Assembly: GCF_011386835.1 (NCBI RefSeq)
Contig: NC_088800.1
Location: 51,861,439-51,925,438 of the forward strand
Length of the DNA: 64,000 nucleotides
Direction: 5' to 3'
DNA from: Chrysemys picta bellii
Taxonomy: Eukaryota > Chordata > Testudines > Emydidae
The notes under the pieces were generated by a model that saw only the letters and a program-made list of their open reading frames with translations, ran no database searches and was not told where the DNA came from. A program made the translations under genes and the position numbers. Positions 24,125-34,215 of the stretch are shown here, piece after piece (position 1 is the first letter of the stretch; every line of letters starts with the position of its first letter).

Positions 24125-25815
24125 CTGAAAGGAGCACGAATGCCAGCTTCCTCGCTTTTAGGGAGGCTCTTATGAGCACAGGTTTTTGTCTCCCCCTTCA
24201 AAGGGGGGCAGGAAGGCTAAGGAACAATGAGTCAACCTCAGAATGAACCTTTCATCCTTTCCACCTTATGTCCAGTCTTCTGCACCAAGATATGCTGGGA
24301 GCCTAAAAGAAAAGAAAAGGAGGGTCCTCATTTCTTTGCTTGCTTTTAGCACCTTTTCAATATCCAGACAAAAAATATGGTTACATTCTCAAAGCTGCCA
24401 ACAAAGAACCCACACTTGGTTGTTGTTTTTTTGAAAGGAAGCTAATTTAGAATACAAGGTTCTGGCATAAAGGTTGTTTTCCCTTCAGACTGCTACACCC
24501 CTTTGGGGGAAGGGGCAATTATTGGTACAATGCTCACACAAGAAGCTAACACTGCTCAAAGCCTCTGAGTCAGAGGTTTACCTATTCTGAAAAGGCACAA
24601 ATCCTCTGATACAAACAAAACAGTAAGGCCTGTGGGGAGCAAGTGTGGCCGCTCCCTACCATTCCTGGACCACTGGGGCTGAGCTTCGCCAGCAAAATAA
24701 AACAGCAATTTGCATAGGTAGAAATAGACAGGCAGATGGCTAACTTCTTAAGCTTTTCCCATCTTTCCCCCACCCCTCCATACTACCCTTCTCCAGCCCA
24801 CACCCACCTTTAGAAAACATGGGGTGGTTGTTTTTAAATGCTGAGGGAAATCAGATCTGTTAAGATTCAACTGCCCAGATCAATAAAGTGGCTAATTTAA
24901 ATTCACACCCATCTCCCAGCAGCTGTGCTATCCCCACCTCATTTGTTCTCTTCCCTCCCCCAATTAAAGGTGCCTAATCCCCCCCCTCCAAAACAGAGGG
25001 TCCCCTCTACAGACATCAATCTGAGTCAGGAGACCAGAGCCCAGGCACTCAGAAAGCTGAAATGAAGTGGCAGAGTTTTCACACCTCCCCATCAGGTAGA
25101 AGGGGGGGGGAGCACAGCCATACATGGGACAGGAATGAGGACACCAAAAGACAAGCCCCAAGGGGAGTCAGCCACCGTAGACACCAGCTGAGAGTGCAAG
25201 GCCCAGCCAGCGCAGCAGGGCTGAGGGTGCTAGGGACAGCTCAGCTGGGGCAATGTCAGGCACCACAGAGATAGGTGGAGACAAGGAGCACCCAGCCCCT
25301 GGGGTAGCAAGACACAGGGGTAAAGGGTATTTGGCATGCCAGCCCTCAAGGATAGAGGGATGGGGAGTACCAGCCCCAGGGGATGGGGAAATAGAGGGAA
25401 GTATAACAAGAGGGGTGCTCCCAAGGCTTGGGAGGGGGTCTCTACCCTGGGGCAGGGAGCCAGGCCTGGTGGTGACAGGCCCTAGGGAAGAGAGGGTCTG
25501 GGCAGGCTGGGGATTGGGGTGCCAGGCCTGAGACTGATCTAGACAGGATGGGAGGGTTCCAGGGGCCAGGCCTCAGGGCAGTGGGAGGCTAAGAGGGGAG
25601 GTTGATGGGGGCATGGCCAGATGCTGTTGTGGGGCCGCTGGGTGCCAGGTTCCTGGGCTAGCTGGAAAGGGGGTGGTCAGTGAGGCAATGCCAGGCCCAA
25701 TATCAGGCTGGATTGGCCAGGCTGGGGGAGCGGCTGCCAGCGGGCAGGACCCAGATGGAGAAGAGGTCCGAGAAGGTGGCAGAGGGCCAGGACCAAGGGC
25801 GAGGGGCAGGAGGCC
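24125..25815 (-). other. RAB40C: Probable RAB40C intron 1
   Basis: Inferred intron between the CpG-island first exon and the first coding exon. It becomes steadily more GC-rich toward 25800 and has no recognised repeat apart from G-rich runs. The intron call depends on the 5'UTR exon inference. Confidence 0.5.
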
Positions 25816-26375
25816 CCGAGGGACGGAGGGGGGTGGTACAGGGAGGTGGGGGGCAGGCCCCGAGGGACGGGGGTGGTGGTACAGGAAGGTGGGGGGCAGG
25901 CCCCGAGGGACGGGGGTGGTGGTACAGGGAGGTGGGGGGCAGGCCCCGAGGGACGGGGGTGGTGGTACAGGGAGGTGGGGGGCAGGCCCCGAGGGACGGG
26001 GGTGGTGGTACAGGGAGGTGGGGGGCAGGCCCCGAGGGACGGGGGGGTGGTACAGGGAGGTGGGGGGCAGGCCCCGAGGGACGGGGGTGGTGGTACAGGA
26101 AGGTGGGGGGCAGGCCCCGAGGGACGGGGGTGGTGGTACAGGGAGGTGGGGGGCAGGCCCCGAGGGACGGGGGTGGTGGTACAGGGAGGTGGGGGGCAGG
26201 CCCCGAGGGACGGGGGTGGTGGTACAGGGAGGTGGGGGGCAGGCCCCGAGGGACGGGGGTGGTGGTACAGGGAGGTGGGGGGCAGGCCCCGAGGGACGGG
26301 GGTGGTGGTACAGGAAGGTGGGGGGCAGGCCCCGAGGGACGGGGGGGGTACAGGGAGGCGCGGGGCAGACCCCGG
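25816..26375. repeat. G-rich minisatellite, 43-bp unit, about 13 copies
   Basis: Tandem array of a 43-bp unit containing 'ggcaggccccgagggacgg' and 'gtggtggtacagggaggtgg'. The 'cgaggga' anchor recurs at 25817, 25861, 25904, 25947, 25990, 26033, 26075, 26118, 26161, 26204, 26247, 26290 and 26333. One unit is 42 bp. A 'caggaagg' variant, in place of 'cagggagg', appears in the units anchored at 25861, 26075 and 26290, every fifth unit, so the array has a higher-order period of about 215 bp. Plus-strand G runs are strong G-quadruplex candidates. Long open frames on both strands are artefacts of the repeat. It lies in the inferred first intron of RAB40C. Confidence 0.95.
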
Positions 26376-26803
26376 GGAGTCCGGGCGGGAAGGCGCCGAG
26401 GGGGAGGAGGGGTACAGGGAGCGGCGGGGGGGCAAGCCCGTGGGGGCGGAGTCTGGAACCCAGCCGTACTGGGGGGGGGGGGGTCCCACCCCGAACCGAC
26501 GTGGCCTAGGGTTTTCCCGCCGAGACTCACCGTCCGGCCGGACTCACCGCGCTGACACGGGCCGGAGGAGGCGGCGGCGGCTGACTCCGACACAAGCCCT
26601 GGCGATCCTCCTCACCACCGCCTCGCAGCGTCCGCCCACTGCCCCAAGCCCATAGGCCAACGCCCCCGCCAATCAACATCACACCCGCCCTATCCGCGCC
26701 CCTTTCCGAACTTCCCCCGCCCTCTTCCGGCATCATCCTATCAGGAGCCAGAGGGCTCCACCTCATTTGCGGAAAATTGAGCCCATCCAGGGCGTAGGGC
26801 AGG

Positions 26804-26828
26804 ACTACAGACCCCGGCATGCAACGCG
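26804..26828 (+). promoter_or_regulatory. ZNF143/THAP11-type site, forward
   Basis: Reads 'actacagaccccggcatg' followed by 'caacgcg'. It fits the known long ZNF143 (SBS) promoter motif, which begins ACTACA and ends in CCCAGCATGC plus a GCG tail, with a few mismatches. Confidence 0.65.
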
Positions 26829-26853
26829 CCGCCCTGCCCCAGGTCAGGCCTGT

Positions 26854-26877
26854 GCGCAGCATGCTGGGATTTGTAGT
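26854..26877 (-). promoter_or_regulatory. ZNF143/THAP11-type site, reverse
   Basis: The minus strand reads 'actacaaatcccagcatgc' followed by 'tgcgc', a near-consensus long ZNF143 motif. It lies about 25 bp from the forward site in the opposite orientation. Such sites are typical of CpG-island and divergent promoters. Confidence 0.8.
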
Positions 26878-27024
26878 CTCAGCTGGAGACATCAGGCAGG
26901 GTTAGTAGGTGTGTAGCAGCGTGGCTCCTGCGGGCAGGGTGGTAGCTGTGCTGGGCTGCAAGGCTGCCTACACGCAGGGCGAGCCGCCGCCACGCAGCGG
27001 GGCTGGGGCGCCTTCAAGCCGGGC

Positions 27025-27120
27025 AAGGGAAGTTTTATGATCCTCATTTTACAGATGGAGAAGGGAGGCTCTGAGACTGCAAAGCTGCCCACAGGCAGGT
27101 CTGGGAGCAGTGCGGCTTGC
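27025..27120. repeat. MIR SINE fragment
   Basis: 'cctcattttacagatggag' followed by 'gctctgagactgcaaagctg' matches the MIR core/3' region as commonly known, diverged. Confidence 0.5.
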
Positions 27121-27551
27121 ACGTGACTGGGAACCAGTGCTGTGCAGCAGTGAGACTCAGATGTGTTTGTCCCCAGTGGAAAATTTCAGGAGATGGCAAA
27201 TTTCCATCGCTAAAGTCTGAATTCTAAGCCCAGTGCGCCTGGCTTGAAAAGCATCATAAAGCTCCTTGTACACTCACAAAAAGAGGGGAATAGTGAGTTT
27301 CTCTCTGGAAGCTGGGAAGTTAAAATCTGGGGATCATTTAGGAGCCCACCAGAAACCAAGTCTCAGTGAGTACTGTACAGTTAAAGGAGAACTGTCTGGT
27401 CCTTTAGACCCAAATCGTGCATACATGTTAGTTAGAATTTTTTTAAATGTCAAGTAAAAGAGTTTCATTGTTATTTTTATTTAAACATATGGACATATTT
27501 GCAATTCAAAATTGCATCAGTGTCCTACTGCATGGGAATCAGAAAAGGGAT
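27121..27551. other. No recognisable feature
   Basis: Unique AT-rich sequence right of the CpG island. Nothing was supported. Confidence 0.35.
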
Positions 27552-27643
27552 GGCCCAGACCTTCAAAGGTATTTCGGCTCCTAACTCCCATTGATTTCAA
27601 TAGGAGTTGAGTTAGGCACCTAGATACCTTTGAGGATCTGGGA
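27552..27643. repeat. Palindromic foldback repeat, copy 2
   Basis: 'ggcccagaccttcaaaggta' at the left is mirrored by 'tacctttgaggatctggga' at the right, around the centre 'ctcccattgatttcaatagg'. It is the best preserved of four copies in the window and would fold into a hairpin of about 40 bp per arm. Confidence 0.8.
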
Positions 27644-27690
27644 CGTATGTTATTCTATTGGTCCCCACAGTCATTCTGTCACAGCACCTA

Positions 27691-27808
27691 GGGTGACCAT
27701 ACAGCAAGTGTGAAAAATCAGGACCGGGTGGGGGGTAATAGGAGCCTATATAAGAAAAAGACCCCAACATTGAGACTGTCCCTATAAAATTGGGACATCT
27801 GGTCACCC
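27691..27808. mobile_element. Short MITE, TA target duplication
   Basis: 118-bp element with ends 'gggtgaccatac' and 'catctggtcaccc', a terminal inverted repeat of about 10 bp. TA is duplicated at 27689-27690 and 27809-27810, pointing to a Tc1/mariner-type source. 'acagcacc' lies just outside both TAs. Confidence 0.85.
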
Positions 27809-28036
27809 TAACAGCACCACAATCCTGCTGATGTGGTGGTGGGCAGAGGAAAGACACAGACAGGAAATGGAAATTGTTCCAGATTAAATTCTGTAACTTA
27901 TTCCTGTTTATGAATGCAATTACACATTGTATAAGGTATTATTAAATGATGATTAATTATTATTATTGAAGCAAAGGAGTGCAGCTAGTGCATTATATCT
28001 ATGGGGTGTAAACATGGGTAATGTGGCTGAACCTGA

Positions 28037-28300
28037 CAGTGTTGCCAACATATTTGGTGTTTGTCTTAAAGCCCCAGCTTCTGGAGTCTAGTGATTATAT
28101 GAGAATTTAAGCTTTTGTTAAAAATATAAGTTTCTAGCCCTGATGGGTGCAGAGAAAAGCTTGAAAATGTGACCTGAATGCATCCTAAATTCAAGGGATA
28201 AATAAAAATGACCAAGCATTTTTTTTAAAGTCTCATGATTTTTAAGGTAATTTCATGATTGTTTGGGGCCTGACTCATGATTTTTGGGTTGGCAATATTG
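28037..28300. mobile_element. Non-autonomous DNA element with CAGTGTTGCCAAC ends, copy 1
   Basis: Starts 'cagtgttgccaac' and ends 'gttggcaatattg', a 13-bp imperfect inverted repeat. Internal text 'cttaaagccccagcttctgg' recurs in reverse orientation in the element at about 33507-33773. No clear target duplication was found. Probably hAT-like. Confidence 0.65.
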
Positions 28301-29680
28301 GGTAAAAAAAAAAAAAAAAAGGCATGTATCCAGGACAAAGAAGAACTGAGAAATTACAGAATGACATTAAGGAATCACAATCAAGCAAATAAGGAAAGCA
28401 TGGAAGAATACAGATGTAGTTATATAAATACCAAGTATTGTAATGGATCAAATGCCACAGCTCCCATTAATGTAACTGCAGTATTTTGTGTCACAATACC
28501 TTCAATGAGAAAGGTACTAGCTGCCTATCAATCATATTCCAGTCTGTTCAGTGCACAAGGATTAAGAAATCAAGGAAGTTGACAATCAGGCTTTTGACAC
28601 CTGAGGTGGAAATTATTGACAGTAGAGACAGATAGGATTAAAAAAAACAAATGAATTCTGTGTGCTGGGCCAGATTCAGGACTTTAGGAGATGTTTAAAG
28701 TGAAGTGCAGGCGAACGTGCTTTGCTGATTCAGGGCCCTAGTTTGCACAAAAGAGGGAGGAGGGAGAGGAGGGCAGGAAAGATGTGAAACAGACACATAT
28801 TTTGTATAGCAAAACAAGGGATATTGCTGGACAATGGGATTATACCAGAGAAGGTGATCTAGGGTCTGATCCAAAGCCATAAAAGTCTGTCCACTGATTA
28901 CAACAGTCTTTGATTCAGGCACTTAAAACTCAGCTCTGTTGTGAAAAGTGATTCTGTAAAAATGGCATTGATCGCGGAGTTTCTTGTTCATTGTGTCAAT
29001 GTCTCCAGGTTAAATTTACATAATTTACAAGTAAACAGCTGTTTCTTCTAACTGTTGGCTCTGCACATTCCCGTCTGGGCTCTGACTGAGACTCAAGCTA
29101 TGTGCTTTCCATTTAATGCACCATCACTAATGATGTAAGATCTGCAAGGCCTTACTCTGCTCTCAGTGACACCTGTGCAACCCTATGTCTTCAGTCGCAT
29201 TGCACAAGCATTGGCCATGCACCTGGAATGTAGTAAACAATCCTGTTGGTGAGGCACAAGCTGGAATAGACTCCAGGCCAGCTCTGTGGGGACAGAAGTG
29301 AAACACAGTGAAAAACATATTTATGCCACTAATGTACCTGGATCTGTCTCTCACTATACACTGAGGGAGCAGATCTCTTACATTTTTACACAGTCCTTTT
29401 AAAGAATGGAACAGCACTTAGTTATTAAGGCTGGTAAACTGGTAAAACCTCAGGGCTGGATGATGCCACGCCTGAGCAAATTGGGTGGCAAAAGATATAG
29501 ATCCCTATACTCTCTGGCAACAAGAGAGGGACTGGTGTTGTGAAGAGAGGCCACACATGAATATAAGATGGGATTCTAAGGGAGATCAAAGCAACTAGAT
29601 GCCAGTCAGCAGTGGGGAAGACCCAGAGAATGGCGGATTAGGCGGAGGACATGGGAACACCTAGGAATCTCTGAACTAAT
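28301..29680. other. No recognisable gene; A-run near start
   Basis: An A18 run begins at about 28304, directly after the preceding element. The remainder is unique AT-rich sequence. Confidence 0.35.
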
Positions 29681-29689
29681 ACAGGATAG

Positions 29690-30250
29690 TCAGTACAGAC
29701 TCATACAAAGGTAGATCAGGTCCCTAGGTAACCCATTCCAGTGCTTCACCACCCTCCTAGTGAAAAAGTTTTTCCTAATATCCAACCTAAACCTCCCCCA
29801 CTGCAACCTGAGACCATTACTCCTTGTTCTGTTATCTGCTACCACTGAGAACAGTCTAGATCCATCCTCTTTGAAACCCCCTTTCAGGTAGTTGGAAGCA
29901 GCTATCAAATCCCCCCTCATTCTTCTCTTCTGCAGACTAAATAATCCCAGTTCCCTCAGCCTCTCCTCATAAGTTATGTGTTCCAGCCCCCTAATCATTT
30001 TTGTTGCCCTCCGCTGGACTCTTTCCAATTTTTCCACATTGTAATGTAGGGCCCAAAACTGGACACAGTACTCCAGATTAGGCCTCACCAATGCTGAATA
30101 GAGGGGAATGATCACATCCCTCGATCTGCTGGCAATGCTCCTACTTATACAGCCCAAAATGCCGTTAGCCTTCTTGGCAACAAGGGCACACTGATGACTC
30201 ATACCCAGTGTAATATAATTGCTAATATGACCCTCACTGACCTTTGCTGG
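29690..30250 (-). pseudogene. CR1 ORF2 C-terminal fragment
   Basis: A minus-strand frame of about 190 codons encodes the end of a CR1 reverse transcriptase (thumb region). Recognisable pieces are [58 protein letters not shown] and [17 protein letters not shown]. The last codons depart from the usual CR1 ending, and the 3'UTR is not clear, so both ends are truncated or replaced. Catalytic motifs are not included, so it is an inert fragment. It is much better preserved than the 46.4-kb LINE but separate from the 1-3240 copy. Confidence 0.88.
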
Positions 30251-30289
30251 ATGGAAATCAGACACATTCAAGAGTGTGTCATTGGTCCT

Positions 30290-30500
30290 CTACTGAGAGT
30301 GTTAGTGTTGATTCTCCTCTAGCTCCAGTGGCTGGGGCCCTTGGAGCAGGAGTCCTGGGAGGGACATGGGAGCCCAGAAGAAGAGGACAGGTGGATCACT
30401 GGCCTGCAGAGGGCGCTCCAGAGGCTGGAGAGCTAATTCCCTGGATGACCAGCAGGAGGTGCTGCAGGGGTGAGTCTGCTCCGTTACAGGACCATTATGA
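30290..30500 (+). repeat. Probable interspersed-repeat fragment, family unknown
   Basis: Text such as 'ctgcagagggcgctccagag' and 'gaccagcaggaggtgctgca' resembles a sequence I recall as repetitive in turtle DNA, possibly part of an LTR retrotransposon. No ends or duplications were seen. Confidence 0.3.
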
Positions 30501-33500
30501 TCATCTAGGCCAGTGAAACTCAGACCTCAGTGGTTCAGGAGCCAAATTAGCGATCAGCATTACCCAAAAGGCCTACAGGAGTTAGAATTCATTGGTTCAT
30601 TTACTATTCTTATCTATCTCTATATTTTTTCTCTACAGTCGGTTAATAACATAGAAAAAGCATCCTGCTTGGTTAATAACTCAGACTGGTTAATAATTAA
30701 ATCACGCAGTGTTTCAGTATCCTATGCTGCAAAAAGCCACAGGAGACACATTCAAGAGCCATTGGCGGCTCCCGAGCCTCAGTCCGAGTCTCACTGCTCT
30801 AGTCTGATCTGCTGCATGACACAGGCCAGAGAACCTCACCTAGTAATTTCTACATCAAGCCCATAACTTCTGTTTGAGCTACAGAAAGACACCCAGCAGT
30901 GATGTAAAGGCTGCAAGCGATGGAGAATCCATCAAAGTATGAGAATGAAACCAACTGTATACAGCAGGCTAATGCACTGGACATTAGTGCAATACTGTTA
31001 TTACCGTAAGACAATATCAGATAAAGGCTAATTGGAGGGGAATTGTTGGAATTCATTTTACCAGGCAATAATCCAAGGCCAAGTGGCTTATTATGGCAAG
31101 GAGGGAATTGGATTATTACTGAGGGAAATGGAGGGAGGAAACTAGCTGTGATCATCATTCCACTGATGTCCCCAGCTACTCCGTAGCAAGCACCACCTCA
31201 GTTCTGCAGCAGGGCCCCCTCTCCTGCATCACTCCATGCTGGAGACTCGGATGCAGCTCCAGAGAAATTGAACACTGATTTTTAAAAATCAAATTCAATA
31301 TGGAAATGAATCATTTGATTAGCATAGCTTGATGTTAATTCATTTCCTATTGCAATGAATCTATTTGGTGCAGTCCTGTATTTTCCATGTGCAGTGTGCT
31401 GCAGAGATTTGAACTGAGAGTGCAGAGTTGCCTTATTAAAGTTGTTAGGGGGAAGGTGGACATTGGGGCAGCTGGATAGGAGGTGCTTGGGGCTTCATGA
31501 CATCTGAGGAGTCATGTGTGTGGTATGTACATTAACTGCATGGTTCTGCTAATATGATCTGCAGTGAAATAGCTAACAATGCAGACATTCCAAATGTCAT
31601 CCTTATGTTTCAGAGTTAACAACCAAGTGATATAAATAGGGCAGTTCATAACACTATTGTTCCAGGCTGTCTGCAGACTCCAGCAGATGTTGCTGCATTG
31701 CCGCACTCAGTTCACATTTCAGAGGTTTTCTTTGCACTGATGAGGGCTGGAGCTTTAGTTTTACAAAACAAAGAAAGGCTTTCATTCTGGAGCTAGATTC
31801 TGCAGCAAGGCTGGAGTTTGTGATGGATTCGCTGGCCTCAGAATTGCAGGTTACCTGGGGCCTGGGTTACACTGCAGGTTTAAGCACAGGCATTATATTG
31901 AGCAAAAAGAACCCCCTCCACCCTTCCAGCTGAGATGGAATGTTTCCTCCCCTGTTTAAAAATCCAGTTATATCCCATAGTCTCCGCCTTTCCCTTTCCC
32001 TTGGTGAGCTAATTTGCATGTCAATGCCCAGAATGCTCTTCTGACTCCCAGCTATTTCACAGCAAGGCTGTTGTCTGGACTCTGGGAACACACAGAAAGG
32101 GCCTGTCCATTGCTTCTGAGCTGTATTCTGTGTGCTTTGCAAGCAGAGTCCTGGGAGGCTGAGAGCTGGCTTGTTTTCTCTCTTGTGGGGGAGTGATATC
32201 CAGCCCTAGGGCTGCCATAATTCCCATGGACTGGGTGGCCCATGGGGAAGGGGCAGACAGGAATAGGGCTAGTCTAGGGAGTAGTGTTGTCCCCATCTGA
32301 TTTTTGCTGGGATTATTCTGATTACAGCTGGGTGCCCAGGGTGTCCAGCCAGCACCTCACAGAAGAGACAACTCATGTCCCTGAGAGGTGTCAGTGGAGA
32401 TACCACAGGTGACAGCTACACGTGCGACAGAGAGCATTCCCTGCAATGGCATTGTGCCCCTTTGTAAGGCTTGCGCCCTCTTCTGGTGATGCAGCGTCTC
32501 CACTCAAAGCCAATGGGAGCTGTGGGTGCTCGTCTCTTTCTGAAAATCGGGCCCAAGATGTCTCAAGTTGGGCAGCCAAAAATCAAGATACCTGGAATCA
32601 GTAGGCATGTTTGGCCCGGATCACATGGCAGGGCCAGGAGGCTGGTCCCCAGCATTATCTCCTGAATGACCTTCCCTACAGGCCAATCCCTCCAGCTCCT
32701 GCTACTGCTCAGAACAGAACTTCAGTAGGAGCTTTGCCCCTGGTCGCCAGGGGAGCAGGATCGGGCCCTCGGGTAGCAGTAACCCCTTCCCGAAAGAGAA
32801 GTCCTGCAGCGGGGGACCTGTGTACTCAAGGCCTCATCCCCCGGGAGTGTCAGTGACAAATCTCACAACAAACAATGGATTTGGGCTAATCCTTTTATAG
32901 CTCATGCAACCGGCTAATTCCACCACCAGGCTGCCCCGCCATGCTTAATGATTACTGCCGTCTAGAAAACTCCCCCTGGCTGGGAGACAACTGGGCTGCG
33001 AACCCTGATGGTGATAGTTGCCTCATCTGCATTCCCATCAGGGTCACTTTATTTGTCATTTCAGGCCCTGGCTTAGAGCTTTAGCAGGCTGTTTCGTTGC
33101 ATTTGCAGAGGCTGAAAGTGGCGATTTCCCGTAAAGCTGCTGCATTAACTTAAAATAACATTAGGGGTCAGCCCTATAGATTTACTGTGGCGGGAGGGGG
33201 AGTTTAGGAAACTCGCTGCGGTAACATTGGGATTGCAGTTGGCTTGTAATATTGGCTGGCTACGTGCACTGCAGGCTCCGGGCAGCGGCACAATGTTGCA
33301 GCATCTGAAGGGCTCAGTCCCCCACCGGGAAAGAGGTTCCTCCTCCTTATTCTGTTGAAAGCAGCGTTAGCACTTGTGGTGAGCACTGGCCAGTTGGAGC
33401 TCAGTTGCGGAGGGAGGTGTCTTGGGAGGCCCTGCCCAGTGAAGGGAAATTGACCACGCTCCCTCAAAAGGGAGGGACTAATAGGAAACTGGGGTCAAGA

Positions 33501-33506
33501 GATTGT
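30501..33506. other. No recognisable gene
   Basis: Unique-looking, moderately GC-rich in 32.4-33.4 kb. No splice-bounded open exon with a known protein was found. Confidence 0.35.
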
Positions 33507-33773
33507 GGGGGTGCCAACCCCAAATCATGAGTTGGGCCCCCCAAAATCATGAGGTTGTTAAAACTAACACACTTGTTTTTTTTTTTCTGCTTCCTGGGTT
33601 TTAGAGCTGTTACAGGTCAAGCTTTTCTCTGCCACCTGGAAGGCCAGGAACATTCTGGTTTTGTTCACAAAAAGGGAGATGATCACAAAATAACATGACT
33701 CCAGCATGGGGGCTTTAAGTCAAATCTCAAATGTCAAGAGACTTATGATAAAGCAACAAGGATCGGCAACACC
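33507..33773. mobile_element. Non-autonomous DNA element, copy 2, inverted
   Basis: The left end 'gggggtgccaacccc' and right end 'ggatcggcaacaccgg' are imperfect inverted repeats. Read in reverse complement the interior carries 'cttaaagcccccatgctgg', matching copy 1 at 28037-28300. Boundaries are approximate. Confidence 0.55.
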
Positions 33774-34129
33774 GGGAGTGCAGGGAGAGGGTTGAGTCAG
33801 AGGCCGGCAGGGGAGAGCACCTCAGACAACGTCTGCTGCTAAGAGGAGAGCTGTAGGGATCCTGGATGTGTGAGGGCAGGGCATATCGCCCCCAGTCACA
33901 AAGGTCAAGCAGGGCAAGCTGCCCCTACCCTATCTAGCTCTGTATTGCTCCGGCTCCTGCCCTCGGAGCCCTTCCCTACCATCAGTGCGGTTATCCCCAC
34001 GCATACCCTGCGAGGTCCCTGTTTTACAGCTGAGAACTGCAGGGCTGAGCTATGCAATGTTCCGCATCTTTAGTATGCACTTACACTGGTAGGACCTGCC
34101 GAGTTCACAGGGACTGCTCGTGTGAGTCA
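33774..34129. other. No recognisable feature
   Basis: Unique sequence between a DNA element and a MIR fragment. Nothing was supported. Confidence 0.3.
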
Positions 34130-34215
34130 CGGCTGCACAATGGGGTCCAGCGAGATGAAGGGACTTGCCCAATGTCACACCTGGAGCCTGTGGCAAAGTC
34201 AGGAAGCTAATGCAG
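34130..34215. repeat. MIR SINE fragment
   Basis: 'gggacttgcccaatgtcaca' followed by 'ctggagcctgtggcaaagtc' fits the MIR 3' half, diverged. Confidence 0.45.

Larger units (their letters stand above)
26380..26900 (-). promoter_or_regulatory. RAB40C: CpG island, likely RAB40C promoter and 5'UTR exon
   Basis: GC-rich, CpG-dense region upstream of the RAB40C coding exon. On the minus strand two good splice donors are visible: GTGAGT after G26531 and GTGAGT after G26548. Either could end a non-coding first exon that joins the acceptor at 24125. Promoter-type motifs further upstream are CCAAT at 26669-26673, an ETS-like cttccgg at 26724-26730 and two ZNF143-type sites. There is no TATA box near the inferred start. 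A G13 run lies at 26471-26483. The transcription start itself cannot be seen, and the island could also drive a divergent plus-strand transcript. Confidence 0.7.

Noticed and set aside
25816..26375. Regularly repeated sequence resembling a CRISPR array
   Set aside because: Units are contiguous and nearly identical with no unique spacers, in a eukaryotic genome.
25613..26655. Long overlapping ORFs on both strands (about 270-298 codons)
   Set aside because: They run through the 43-bp minisatellite. The unit is not a multiple of three, and open frames exist on both strands because the repeat lacks stops, so they are not genes.
26527..26892. 121-codon minus-strand ORF in the CpG island
   Set aside because: It spans the inferred promoter and two splice donors. 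GC-rich DNA gives open frames by chance.
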